A stretch of DNA of 64,000 bases from Sphingobacterium sp. PCS056 (GCF_023273895.1 NZ_CP096883.1:1054001-1118000); one strand, 5' to 3'. Positions 36,893 through 46,008 are shown, counted from the stretch's first letter. Program-made: numbers and translations. Notes: a model not told the origin generated them from the sequence alone.

Positions 36893-37768
36893 CTATAATA
36901 CGTTGAGCAATTGCTCTTTAATTTTTTCTAATTCTTCTTTCATTTTTACCACGATCTGCTGAATTCCGGCGTGGTTTGCTTTTGATCCCAGGGTATTGAT
37001 CTCTCTGCCCATTTCCTGAGATATAAATCCTAATTTCTTACCGTTGGAATCCGATGCGGTCAAAGCTTTTTGAAAATAACGACAGTGTGAACGTAACCGT
37101 ACTTTCTCTTCTGTGATATCTAATTTATCGATATAATAAATCAACTCCTGCTCAAAACGATTTTTATCTACGTTTTCCTTGCCCACTGTATCCTCTAGAT
37201 AATGACCGATACGTTCTCTGATTAAAGGAATACGATCCATCTCTACAGATTCGACTTCTGTTAAATAAGTTAATATCAATTCAACACGTTCAGTCAGGTC
37301 TTGCGAAAGCACTGCACCTTCGTCTGCTCTGAAAAGGTTGAAGTGATCTACTGCGGCATAAAATGCTTCTAATAATAATTTTGACTCTTCTTCATCAACT
37401 TCATTATCATTATTGGCAATTACCTCCGGCATATTAAGGGCTAATTCGAAAAGAGAAACTTGTTTGTCACCCAATTCAAAGGCAATCTGTTGTAGTTGGG
37501 TATAATATTTTTTTAGCAAATCTGCATTTATAGTAGATGCTTTTGCTGTTTGATCAGTATATTCAACATTCACATACAGGTTTACCTTACCTCTTTCGAT
37601 AAGTTTACTACACTCTGTACGTAACGTCAATTCCTTGTCTGAAACTGCTTTGGGTAAGCGAAGATTCAATTCAAGAAATTTAGAATTCAAGGATTTAATC
37701 TCGACACTGTACTTAACTTTTCCATTGTCTTTTACAGCGGTGCCGTATCCTGTCATTGATTTTATCAT
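36893..37768 (-). CDS. yicC: YicC-family endoribonuclease
   Basis: A YicC/YloC family protein, whose members cut RNA and affect small-RNA decay. MIKSMTGYGTAV is the universal start of the family, and HAGIQQIVVKMKEELEKIKEQ its C-terminal signature. I chose the ATG at 37768 (291 residues) rather than 37792, because the family begins with this MIKSMTGYG. A -7 box also lies three bases upstream of it, so the longer frame would not be transcribed from there. Confidence 0.93.
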   Translation of the reverse strand: MIKSMTGYGTAVKDNGKVKYSVEIKSLNSKFLELNLRLPKAVSDKELTLRTECSKLIERGKVNLYVNVEYTDQTAKASTINADLLKKYYTQLQQIAFELGDKQVSLFELALNMPEVIANNDNEVDEEESKLLLEAFYAAVDHFNLFRADEGAVLSQDLTERVELILTYLTEVESVEMDRIPLIRERIGHYLEDTVGKENVDKNRFEQELIYYIDKLDITEEKVRLRSHCRYFQKALTASDSNGKKLGFISQEMGREINTLGSKANHAGIQQIVVKMKEELEKIKEQLLNVL

Positions 37769-37771
37769 ATG

Positions 37772-37779
37772 CAAAGGTA
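37772..37779 (-). promoter_or_regulatory. -7 box giving a near-leaderless yicC mRNA
   Basis: TACCTTTG on the minus strand is followed by only three bases before the yicC ATG. Transcription starting about six bases after the box would begin at or inside the start codon. Confidence 0.45.
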
Positions 37780-37826
37780 AGAAACATTCCAATAATGTAT
37801 AATATCAAGACTATAAATTGATTAAT

Positions 37827-38402
37827 TTACCAATCATGCTTAGCAATAATGACGCATAAATAGCTTTTTTGATTACCTTTCTTACCTACCGTGACATAGC
37901 CAATACCAATATCGTATAAAGATGCATTCCACTGATCCATGCCCAATAAGTGCTTTCGATGATGATATCCTGGTGCTTCCTTCCCGATGATGAGTCCCTT
38001 GATTCCCTCACTCGCAGTCGGCCAATTCCAAGCAATGGATTCAAAATTATTTGCTTTTTTATTTTTCAGCCAACTTGCATTTAATTCATAACCTGACTTT
38101 TGAATGTAATGATTGGGACCTATTCCGTCCGGATTAACATGGTCAAAATAATTTCTTTTGGCCATATCTTCGGCACGATCTTCAGCAACAGCCGCTAGTT
38201 TTTTATTCCAATTCAATGGTTTTCTTGTCACCTTATCCAAATTGAATAAACCGAGTTTCTTTTTATAACGTTCGGGATGCAGACGGATATCATTTAGAAG
38301 TTCAAATGCTGCTTTAGCCTGTTTTTTTTCAACTCGAACTTGCGCAGATGAACATGTAAACACGAAACTGAGAAAGATAAAAAGTAGATTCTTCATACAC
38401 AT
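37827..38402 (-). CDS. Secreted CAP-domain (SCP/PR1) protein
   Basis: 191 residues with a signal peptide of about 20 (MCMKNLLFIFLSFVFTCSSA). The CAP domain follows: FELLNDIRLHPERYKK, FDHVNPDGIGPNHY (His88), NFESIAWNWP (Glu121) and YHHRKHLLGMDQW (His151), the usual His/Glu/His cavity. CAP proteins are diverse and the ligand is unknown. It lies 36 bases after dedA. Confidence 0.9.
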   Translation of the reverse strand: MCMKNLLFIFLSFVFTCSSAQVRVEKKQAKAAFELLNDIRLHPERYKKKLGLFNLDKVTRKPLNWNKKLAAVAEDRAEDMAKRNYFDHVNPDGIGPNHYIQKSGYELNASWLKNKKANNFESIAWNWPTASEGIKGLIIGKEAPGYHHRKHLLGMDQWNASLYDIGIGYVTVGKKGNQKSYLCVIIAKHDW

Positions 38403-38438
38403 ATTTAGATAAAGCAGACTCCAAAAATAATAATTGGT

Positions 38439-39086
38439 TTAGGCCTTTCTTGATTTTTTTGTGTTCAGTACCTGTATAAGCATGGGAAACAGGCTGATAA
38501 AAATAATGACAAGTACGACGATCGAAAAATGGTTTTTAAAGAATGAGAGTTGACCAAAGAAATATCCTGCGAATAGAAATAAGGTTACCCAGAGAAAACC
38601 TCCAAGCATGTTATAAGTTCCAAATTGACGGTAGGGCATCTTACTTATCCCCGCAACAAATGGGGCAAATGTGCGCACAATGGGTACAAATCGTGCATAG
38701 ATAATTGTTTTGGAACCGTGCTTTAAATAGAAGGATTGGGTGCGGTCCAAATATTGGGGTTTAAAAATGTTAGATCCAGTTCTGAATACGCGCTGTCCTA
38801 AATATTTTCCGATTTCATAATTGACAAAATCACCAAGAACAGCTGCAGATACTAAAACAAACCAAAATAAAAGTAATGATAACCCGCTCTCAGGAATAGC
38901 AATGATAGCCCCTAGAGCAAATAAGACAGAGTCTCCCGGCAAAAATGGAGCAACCACTAATCCTGTTTCTGCAAATACAATTAAAAATAAAAGGAGATAA
39001 GTCCATCCTTCATACTCATGCACGATCTGCACCAAGTGTCTATCGATATGTAAAATAAAATCAACAATATTGGTCATGATCTCCAT
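38439..39086 (-). CDS. DedA family membrane protein (copy 1)
   Basis: 215 residues of the DedA/SNARE-associated family, whose members include lipid-carrier flippases. Signatures are FAETGLVVAPFLPGDSVLFA and ARFVPIVRTFAPFVAGISKM. The start aligns exactly with that of copy 2 (MEIMTNIVDFILHIDRH), which supports 39086. The neighbouring paralog is 111 bases upstream. Substrate not predictable. Confidence 0.93.
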   Translation of the reverse strand: MEIMTNIVDFILHIDRHLVQIVHEYEGWTYLLLFLIVFAETGLVVAPFLPGDSVLFALGAIIAIPESGLSLLLFWFVLVSAAVLGDFVNYEIGKYLGQRVFRTGSNIFKPQYLDRTQSFYLKHGSKTIIYARFVPIVRTFAPFVAGISKMPYRQFGTYNMLGGFLWVTLFLFAGYFFGQLSFFKNHFSIVVLVIIFISLFPMLIQVLNTKKSRKA

Positions 39087-39184
39087 ACATCGAGTTCTTT
39101 TGAATAAACGGCTAGGTATCTACTACAGTATCTTTCTATCCAATAATTGATCCGTTGCTACTCAGATCATAATTGACTATATAA

Positions 39185-39212
39185 AAAAAGGAAGCTTTTA
39201 AGCTTCCTTTTT
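39185..39212 (-). terminator. dnaN-dedA copy 2 terminator
   Basis: A 13-bp inverted repeat (39185-39197 with 39200-39212) with A5 and T5 edges spans the stop of dedA copy 2. Confidence 0.75.
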
Positions 39213-39857
39213 CTTTTTAAATTTTTCTTTTACGACTTCAAAGACAATCGGCAATATGGATAATAGAATAATCAATAAGACCACTTTTGAAAAATTATCT
39301 CTAATAATCGGTATGTTTCCTAAGAAATAACCCGCTAACGTAATTCCAACTACCCAAAGAACTGCGCCAATAACATTATAGGTTATAAAAGTACCATAAT
39401 GCATTCTGCCAATACCTCCGACAAATGGTGCTAAAGTTCTTACAATAGGAACAAAGCGCGCAATGACAATTGTCTTGCTTCCATATTTCTCATAGAATGC
39501 ATGAGTTTTCTGAATCTGCTCGTCCTTAATGACTTGTTTTCCAAAAAGTTTAAACTTGGTCATCTGCATACCAAAACGTTTCCCAATCGAGTAATTAAGC
39601 GAATCTCCCGATATCGCAGCTACCAGTAGGATGACGATCATCAACCAAACATTCAATTCGTTGGGCTGAGCTGCAAGCATACCGGATGCAAAAAGTAAGG
39701 AATCTCCTGGTAAAAATGGCATTACCACTACTCCTGTTTCGACAAAAATAATCAAAAACAAAATGAGGTAAGTCCAAGTTTTATAATCATTTACAATTTC
39801 TAGTAAATGTTTATCAATATGCAGAATAAAATCAATGATATGCGTGATAACTTCCAA
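39198..39857 (-). CDS. DedA family membrane protein (copy 2)
   Basis: 219 residues, clearly paralogous to the neighbour. The opening MEVITHIIDFILHIDKH, FVETGVVVMPFLPGDSLLFA and ARFVPIVRTLAPFVGGIGRM match it position by position. It starts 11 bases after the dnaN stop, so it is probably transcribed with dnaN. The C-terminal tail is strongly basic (KEKFKKKKEA). Confidence 0.93.
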   Translation of the reverse strand: MEVITHIIDFILHIDKHLLEIVNDYKTWTYLILFLIIFVETGVVVMPFLPGDSLLFASGMLAAQPNELNVWLMIVILLVAAISGDSLNYSIGKRFGMQMTKFKLFGKQVIKDEQIQKTHAFYEKYGSKTIVIARFVPIVRTLAPFVGGIGRMHYGTFITYNVIGAVLWVVGITLAGYFLGNIPIIRDNFSKVVLLIILLSILPIVFEVVKEKFKKKKEA

Positions 39858-39868
39858 AGCAGTCTGAA

Positions 39869-40993
39869 TTAACCTATGTTATTTAACATAACCGGCATAA
39901 CCAGCATTAAAATATCTTCATTTTCTTCTGCTACTGCTGGAATTAATAATCCGGCACGGTTTGCTGTACTCATTTCGATCACAACTTCCTCACTTGCCAA
40001 ATTATTCAACATCTCTACTAAAAATTTAGCGTTGAACCCTATCTCCATATCTTCTCCTTCAAACTGACAGCCTAAACGTTCATGAGCTTCATTAGAAAAA
40101 TCTAAATCTTCTGCTGAGATATTTAATTCGCTACCAGATATTTTCAAACGTACCTGATGTGTCGTCTTATTGGCAAAAATAACAACACGACGTAGCGTAT
40201 TTAAGAATAATAAACGATCAACAGTTAATTTATTTGGATTGACTTGTGGAATCACAGCTTCATAATCTGGGTAACGCTCGTCAATCAAACGACAAATTAA
40301 ATTAATGTTACCAAAACTGAAGAATGCATTGGTTGAATTGTATTCAATTGATACATTAATATCTTCAGAAGGTAAAGAAGATTTCAGTAAGGATAATGCT
40401 TTTTTTGGAAGGATCAACGACGCTGGCTTTTCAACACCTATATCAGATCTTCTATAACGGACCAATTTATGTGCATCTGTCGATACAAATGTAATTGCTT
40501 TGTCTCCCAATTGAACTAAAACACCTGACATCGCTGGTCTCAATTCGTCGTTACTGACAGCAAAGATGGTTTTGCTGATTGCTTCTGCCAATATCGGAGC
40601 AGGCATGTTTACGGTATGAGCATTATCAATTACAGGTATCTTAGGGAAATCCTCAGGATTTTCACCACTCAATTTATATTTACCATCACCAGCACTGATT
40701 TCAATGGCTAATGTGTTGTTGTCAACAAAAAAGGCAACGGGCTGATCGGGTAGGGTTTTTAAAGTCTCGATTAAAATTTTAGAAGGCATCGCTACTTTTC
40801 CTTCTTCTTTAGCCTCAATTTGCAATGACGTAACCATACTTGTTTGCAAATCTGTTGCAGAAATCGTTAACGTATTGTCTTTTATTTCAAAAAGAAAGTT
40901 CTCTAATATGGGTAGAACTGTACTACTACTTGAAGCGCCATTAATAGCTTGAAGTTGTTTTAATAAAATCGATGTGGATACTATAAATCTCAT
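39869..40993 (-). CDS. dnaN: DNA polymerase III beta subunit (sliding clamp)
   Basis: The replication processivity clamp, a dimeric ring. 374 residues in three clamp domains: MRFIVSTSILLKQLQAINGA and ISATDLQTSMV in domain 1, AVSNDELRPAMSGVLVQL in domain 2, and the LMPVML ending. It is divergent from holB with a 224-base gap and lies about 6 kb from dnaA, not in the classic dnaA-dnaN order. Confidence 0.96.
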   Translation of the reverse strand: MRFIVSTSILLKQLQAINGASSSSTVLPILENFLFEIKDNTLTISATDLQTSMVTSLQIEAKEEGKVAMPSKILIETLKTLPDQPVAFFVDNNTLAIEISAGDGKYKLSGENPEDFPKIPVIDNAHTVNMPAPILAEAISKTIFAVSNDELRPAMSGVLVQLGDKAITFVSTDAHKLVRYRRSDIGVEKPASLILPKKALSLLKSSLPSEDINVSIEYNSTNAFFSFGNINLICRLIDERYPDYEAVIPQVNPNKLTVDRLLFLNTLRRVVIFANKTTHQVRLKISGSELNISAEDLDFSNEAHERLGCQFEGEDMEIGFNAKFLVEMLNNLASEEVVIEMSTANRAGLLIPAVAEENEDILMLVMPVMLNNIG

Positions 40994-41190
40994 TTCCTAA
41001 AATTATGAATTATATCTGCAATAATACGCAAAAGAATCTACATTTTTTAATCAGCGGTATGCAAATCACGTAATAGTGGCTTTCAAAACAAAATCAATAT
41101 TGAAGACACTAAATCATTGGATTTCAATAAAATTAATGTCATTTAAGCCAATTATATTTTGTTTATAAATAAATGCTGTCTATTATTTAT

Positions 41191-41198
41191 TACATTTG
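41191..41198 (+). promoter_or_regulatory. Candidate -7 box of holB-ricT-gldH-lpxK
   Basis: TACATTTG matches TAnnTTTG, 19 bases before the holB ATG. Confidence 0.5.
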
Positions 41199-41217
41199 TA
41201 TAGACTAGCAGTAGTAT

Positions 41218-42360
41218 ATGCAATTTAAAGAAATAATTGGACATGATTTAGTTAAAGCACATCTGATCAGCACAGTTCGTGATAACCGTGTTAGTCATGC
41301 TCAACTATTTCTTGGTCCAGAAGGATCTGGTTCTTTGCCTTTGGCTTTGGCTTATGCGCAATTAATCAATTGCGAAAATAAATTAGAGGATGATAGTTGT
41401 GGTCAATGTGCTTCTTGTCGAAAATACAGTAAGCTTATTCACCCTGATTTACATTTTTCATATCCTTTCATTGCCAAACACAAAGATGATCATGCTGCTA
41501 CATTTATGGACAATTGGCGTAAGGCGTTTTTTAATAATCCATATTTGGGTTTAGAAAATTGGCGACAACAACTTGATGCAGAAAATAAGCAAGTTAATAT
41601 CAATATTGCGGAGGCACATGAAATCATTAAAAAACTAAGTCTCAAGTCTTTTGAAGCTGAATATAAGGTCCTCATCATGTGGCTTCCTGAATATTTAGAA
41701 AAAGAAGGCAATGCTTTATTAAAACTGATTGAAGAACCACCTGAAAAAACATTATTTCTGTTGGTTGCTGAGAATCAAGAAAAAATATTAAATACCATTA
41801 TTTCAAGAACGCAGCTTGTCAAAATCAATAAGTTGAGCCATCAGGCTATTACTTCTTATTTAATTGAAAGTAAACATCTTGAAGAATCAGAAGCGAGAGA
41901 GATTGCTTTTATAGCGGACGGCAACGTTCAAGAGGCTATAAATATGATTGATCTACATACCAATAATCATTTTGACCTTTTAGTGAGATGGTTACGTTTG
42001 GTCGTACAAGATTCGGGTTTAAATATCATTAGCATTTGCGAGGATGAATTAGCTAAATTGGGTCGAGAGAATCAAAAAACATTTTTGATGTATGCCATTA
42101 ATATCATGCGTCAAATTGTTTTAATTAAACAAGACCTATCCAGTTTGGTTTTCCTTCCTTCGCATGAACTTGATTTTGTCAACAAGTTTGCTACTCATTA
42201 TACCCTTGAACAAATTGAAGAGACAATCAACTTGTTTGAAACGACACATTATAGTGTAGAAAGAAATGCAAATCCTAAAATATTATTTTTAGATTTATCT
42301 TTGCAATTAGTATTAATGTTTAAATACAAAACGTTTCCGAAAGGAACTCAATATATATAG
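41218..42360 (+). CDS. holB: DNA polymerase III delta' subunit
   Basis: A clamp-loader subunit of 380 residues. The AAA+ N-terminal domain begins FKEIIGHDLVKAHLISTV. Its Walker A is degenerate (GPEGSGSLPL, 33-42, without the GKT lysine), as expected for the stator delta' subunit. The zinc module cysteines are Cys52, Cys61, Cys64 and Cys67. KEGNALLKLIEEPPEKTLFLL is a strong clamp-loader signature. First gene of a four-gene plus-strand run. Confidence 0.93.
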   Translation: MQFKEIIGHDLVKAHLISTVRDNRVSHAQLFLGPEGSGSLPLALAYAQLINCENKLEDDSCGQCASCRKYSKLIHPDLHFSYPFIAKHKDDHAATFMDNWRKAFFNNPYLGLENWRQQLDAENKQVNINIAEAHEIIKKLSLKSFEAEYKVLIMWLPEYLEKEGNALLKLIEEPPEKTLFLLVAENQEKILNTIISRTQLVKINKLSHQAITSYLIESKHLEESEAREIAFIADGNVQEAINMIDLHTNNHFDLLVRWLRLVVQDSGLNIISICEDELAKLGRENQKTFLMYAINIMRQIVLIKQDLSSLVFLPSHELDFVNKFATHYTLEQIEETINLFETTHYSVERNANPKILFLDLSLQLVLMFKYKTFPKGTQYI

Positions 42361-42366
42361 AAAACT

Positions 42367-43752
42367 ATGGGATGTGGCAGTTGCTCATCCGGCGGAGGTT
42401 GTGGAAGTACGACGACAGTGGGCGGTACTCCAGCAGGTTGCCAAAATAATGGCTCTTGCATGACTAGCGGATGTAATAAATTAGATGTATATGACTGGCT
42501 ATCTGATATGGATATGCCATCCAACTATAAACCTTTTGACATTGTAGAAGTTCGATTTAAGGGATCGAGAAAGGATTTCTTTATCAATTCTGACAATTTA
42601 TATTTAGAAATTGGTGAAATGGTTGCTGTAGAACCTACTACAGGCGGATATGACATTGGACATGTTTCTCTAACAGGAGAGCTGGTTCGCTTACAATTGA
42701 AGAAAAACAATGTAAGTTTAGAAAGTGTTACCAAGAAAATTTATCGTAAACCTACAGAGCTAGATGTTGAAAAATTCAACATCGCAAAGGATTTGGAATG
42801 GGAGACTATGCATAAAGCTAGAAATCTGGCTTTAGAATTGGGTCTTTCTATGAAAATATCGGATGTAGATTATCAAGGTGATAAAACCAAGGCTACTTTC
42901 TATTATACGGCAGAGGGCCGTGTCGATTTCCGTGAACTGATCAAAAGAATGGCTGAATCATTCCGGATCCGGATTGAAATGCGTCAAATAGGTATGAGAC
43001 AGGAAGCAAGTCGCCTCGGTGGAATTGGTTCTTGTGGTCGAGAATTGTGCTGTTCAACCTGGTTGACAGATTTCAAAACAGTCTCCACTTCGGCAGCAAG
43101 ATATCAAAATCTATCGCTGAATACCTTAAAATTAGCCGGTCAATGTGGTAAATTAAAATGCTGCTTAAACTACGAACTGGATAGTTATATGGATGCCTTA
43201 AAAGACATTCCAAATAATATAGACCGCATCGAAACAACGAAAGGTAATGCATATTTGCAAAAAACCGATATTTTCAAAAAAATGATGTGGTTCTCTTATC
43301 CGGGAGCTGAAAGCTGGATTGCACTACCAGTTGATCATGTTAAAGAATTGATCGAAAAAAATAAACAGGGAATCAAAGTGGAAGAATTGGTCACTACTAT
43401 CGAAGTTGAGATCAAAGAAGAAAAAATTATTAATTACGATTACGAAAATGTAGTAGGTCAAGATAGCCTAACGCGTCTGGACGAAAAAAATAAAAGAAAA
43501 CGTAATAATAAAAGTAAAGCTAAGCCCAATAATAGAGCTAGAGGTTCTTCCGACCAAACGGTAAAGGCAGCGGTAGTAAAAACCGAGAAACCACAACAGA
43601 AGCAAGATAAAGCTCCAAAAGTAGTTGCTACAGATAAAAATACGTCAGCGACTCAAAGTAAAGAGGGGGCAACAAATAGACCCAAAAGAAGATTCAATAA
43701 GAATCGAAATAACAGAAATAAGGGAAATAATTCTGCTCCTTCGGCAGAGTAA
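42367..43752 (+). CDS. ricT: PSP1-domain (RicT/YaaT-like) protein with Cys-rich head and basic tail
   Basis: 461 residues. The PSP1 core (about 55-285) carries the cysteines Cys223, Cys228, Cys229, Cys260, Cys265 and Cys266 (GSCGRELCC, GQCGKLKCC) typical of RicT. In Bacillus, RicT belongs to an iron-sulfur complex that acts with RNase Y. Two features stand out. The first 36 residues are Gly/Ser-rich with six cysteines (3, 6, 12, 25, 31, 36). The last 90 or so residues are Lys/Arg/Asn/Gln-rich and probably disordered and RNA-binding. The gene lies six bases after holB and before gldH. Confidence 0.9.
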   Translation: MGCGSCSSGGGCGSTTTVGGTPAGCQNNGSCMTSGCNKLDVYDWLSDMDMPSNYKPFDIVEVRFKGSRKDFFINSDNLYLEIGEMVAVEPTTGGYDIGHVSLTGELVRLQLKKNNVSLESVTKKIYRKPTELDVEKFNIAKDLEWETMHKARNLALELGLSMKISDVDYQGDKTKATFYYTAEGRVDFRELIKRMAESFRIRIEMRQIGMRQEASRLGGIGSCGRELCCSTWLTDFKTVSTSAARYQNLSLNTLKLAGQCGKLKCCLNYELDSYMDALKDIPNNIDRIETTKGNAYLQKTDIFKKMMWFSYPGAESWIALPVDHVKELIEKNKQGIKVEELVTTIEVEIKEEKIINYDYENVVGQDSLTRLDEKNKRKRNNKSKAKPNNRARGSSDQTVKAAVVKTEKPQQKQDKAPKVVATDKNTSATQSKEGATNRPKRRFNKNRNNRNKGNNSAPSAE

Positions 43753-43767
43753 TAAGTTTATGATAGT

Positions 43768-43797
43768 AGTTGGCGAGCATCATGATGCTCGCCAACT
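43768..43797. repeat. Perfect 30-bp palindrome between ricT and gldH
   Basis: Two 15-base arms (43768-43782 and 43783-43797), GC-rich in part (TTGGCGAGCATC). No T run follows, so it is not a standard terminator. It lies between cotranscribed genes. Confidence 0.8.
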
Positions 43798-43809
43798 TAA
43801 TATACTCAA

Positions 43810-44280
43810 ATGAGCATGAAAACATATACTTTTCTAATGAGTTGTATCCTATTATCACTATTTGTGTCATGTGATTCCAGTACAATTATAGATGAAAATG
43901 TAAGCATTCCTAAAAGAGCGTGGGATCATACTAATAGACCAACCTTTAAAGTTCATATCACCGATATTTCTAAAAAGTATGATGTTTTGTTAAATGTTCG
44001 ACATACCGCAAATTATCCCTATGCTAATCTTTTTATTTTGGTGTATGAGAAAGGACCTCGTACAAAGGAATATATTTTTAGAAAAGAGCTTAAATTAGCT
44101 CAATTAGATGGCAAATGGACAGGAAAAAGTGCAGGATCTCTCTATACACAGCAAAGTCTTATCCATCAAGATTATGTATTTCCTGATACTGGAGTATATC
44201 ACTTCAGTTTTGAACAAAACATGCGCGACAATCCCTTATTGGAAATCTCTGATGTAGGCTTGAATATTACAGGTAATTGA
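43810..44280 (+). CDS. gldH: Gliding motility lipoprotein GldH
   Basis: 156 residues. The signal ends LFVS before Cys21, a lipobox. Family features are ISKKYDVLLNVRHTANYPYANLF, EKGPRTKEYIFRKELKLAQLDGKWTGKS and FPDTGVYHFSFEQNMRDNPL. In Flavobacterium GldH is needed for gliding, but it is widespread in non-gliding Bacteroidota. It lies 2 bases before lpxK. There is no other gld gene in the window. Confidence 0.92.
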   Translation: MSMKTYTFLMSCILLSLFVSCDSSTIIDENVSIPKRAWDHTNRPTFKVHITDISKKYDVLLNVRHTANYPYANLFILVYEKGPRTKEYIFRKELKLAQLDGKWTGKSAGSLYTQQSLIHQDYVFPDTGVYHFSFEQNMRDNPLLEISDVGLNITGN

Positions 44281-44282
44281 TC

Positions 44283-45338
44283 ATGAAGGTCTTCCGTTTA
44301 CTTTTATTTCCTTTCTCCATACTCTATGGACTTGTGATCTGGATTAGAAATAGATTATTTGATCTGCAGATATTGAAATCTAAATCTTATCCGATTACGA
44401 CAATTGTGGTCGGTAATCTTGCCGTTGGAGGAACAGGAAAAAGTCCAATGACCGAATTTATTGTCAAACTGCTTCAAAATAAACGTCAGATCGCCACTTT
44501 AAGCCGAGGATATGGCCGCAAAACTAAAGGTTTTAAATATGTTGAGGTATCCTCAATGGCTGATGAAGTTGGTGACGAACCTCTCCAATTTAAAAATAAA
44601 TTTCCAGACCTTACAGTAGCTGTTTGTGAAGATCGATGTCATGGTGTGGAAACATTAATGGATAAACATGATGTCATTGTACTGGATGATGCTTTTCAAC
44701 ACCGCAGATTGAGACCTAAGTTTTCGATCCTCTTATTTGAGTTTACCTCTTGTCTGCATCCTATGTTTGTATTGCCCATGGGCAATTTTAGAGATCTTCC
44801 AGGAGAATCCAGTAGGGCTAACCTTATTGTGGTCACTAAGACGCCATCAAATGCTACTCCTGATCAAAAAGAACGCATCAAAAAAACTTTAAGTAAAAAG
44901 AGTGGAACTACATCGGTCTTCTTTACTTCTATTGTCTATGGCAATGCTATTCCGATAACCAAACAATCCATTCAAATAAGCAGCAATACGGCTGTTTTGT
45001 TGATCACTGGTATAGCGAATCCACTACCGTTAATAAAGTACCTTAAACCTCTTGTAAAGGATGTTGAGCAACTGTCCTATTCCGATCACTATGCTTTTAA
45101 ATTAAGTGATATCTTAATTTTTAAACAGCGATTCGAAGAAATGGCAAATGACAATAAAATAATCATAACAACAGAAAAAGATGCTCAGCGACTACGCAAT
45201 CCTGAATTTTTAAACGTCTTACGTGATCTCCCAATCGCCTACATTCCCATCGAAATTGCTTTTGAAGATGAGCATAAACAACTGTCATTTGAAAAAAATA
45301 TTCTATCTATCTGTGACATAAGTGTTAATGAATCTTAA
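44283..45338 (+). CDS. lpxK: Tetraacyldisaccharide 4'-kinase
   Basis: Phosphorylates the lipid A disaccharide at the 4' position on the inner membrane. 351 residues from the ATG at 44283. A TTG at 44277 is also in frame but overlaps the gldH stop, so the ATG two bases after that stop is preferred. There is an N-terminal membrane helix (about 3-21), then a P-loop in NLAVGGTGKSPMTEF (about 45-59), LSRGYGRKTKGF, and DDAFQHRRLRPKFSILLFEF. No close terminator follows. Confidence 0.95.
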   Translation: MKVFRLLLFPFSILYGLVIWIRNRLFDLQILKSKSYPITTIVVGNLAVGGTGKSPMTEFIVKLLQNKRQIATLSRGYGRKTKGFKYVEVSSMADEVGDEPLQFKNKFPDLTVAVCEDRCHGVETLMDKHDVIVLDDAFQHRRLRPKFSILLFEFTSCLHPMFVLPMGNFRDLPGESSRANLIVVTKTPSNATPDQKERIKKTLSKKSGTTSVFFTSIVYGNAIPITKQSIQISSNTAVLLITGIANPLPLIKYLKPLVKDVEQLSYSDHYAFKLSDILIFKQRFEEMANDNKIIITTEKDAQRLRNPEFLNVLRDLPIAYIPIEIAFEDEHKQLSFEKNILSICDISVNES

Positions 45339-45431
45339 ATTTTAATAATCTCTAAACTTTGCTATTTAATTTTTGTCTTTTTACTAGTTGTCGTTAAGTG
45401 GACGGCAGCACGGATCAATAATAAAAAAGAT

Positions 45432-45812
45432 ATGAAAAATTTAAAATTAGCTTTATTTGGCATGATGGCGCTTTTTGCTACAGCAGCTGTAGCACAAGAA
45501 AAACAAAATAATCCGGGATGGCAAAGAACACCTGAAGATCAAGCAAAGAATACGGTAGAACGATTGGATAAACAATTAAAACTATCACAGAACCAAAAAG
45601 ACTCCATCTATGTATACGCGCTAGATCTGTCTAAAAAACAACAAGACCTATTCAAAAATACGGATGATCGTAAAGCAGCTTTTGAAAAAATTCAGCCGTT
45701 GAGACAGACCACAGATGCAAAAATTAAATCTTTCTTAACTCCTGAACAAAGCAAATCTTATGATATACTGCAAAAAGAAATGCAAGAACGCAGACAGCAA
45801 AGACAAAAATAG
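45432..45812 (+). CDS. Small periplasmic Spy/CpxP-like helical protein (copy 1)
   Basis: 126 residues with a signal peptide of about 21 (MKNLKLALFGMMALFATAAVAQ). The mature part is all helical: VERLDKQLKLSQNQKDSIY, and SFLTPEQSKSYDILQKE, an LTxxQ-type motif. It ends in an Arg/Gln-rich tail. Spy-like proteins are periplasmic chaperones or metal-stress sensors, but function here is inferred only from layout. It is paralogous to the next gene. Confidence 0.82.
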   Translation: MKNLKLALFGMMALFATAAVAQEKQNNPGWQRTPEDQAKNTVERLDKQLKLSQNQKDSIYVYALDLSKKQQDLFKNTDDRKAAFEKIQPLRQTTDAKIKSFLTPEQSKSYDILQKEMQERRQQRQK

Positions 45813-46008
45813 CATGGAAATAGATTATTGGTATTCAGCATGCAGTAAAATAGCTATTAACAATAACGATCTAAATATGAGATAGTTAATTCATATTTTT
45901 TGTTAAAAATTTGTTAAAGTAACATATTTGATACAATAATTGGCGGTGATTGGGAGTTTTAGTTGTAGAATTTTAGTTATTGAATATTTACATTAAAACA
46001 TAGCAATC

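Noticed and set aside
41218..41340. Broken Walker A in the first gene of the holB run as a sign of a pseudogene
   Set aside because: Delta' subunits normally lack a working P-loop. The rest of the protein, including the zinc cysteines, is intact.
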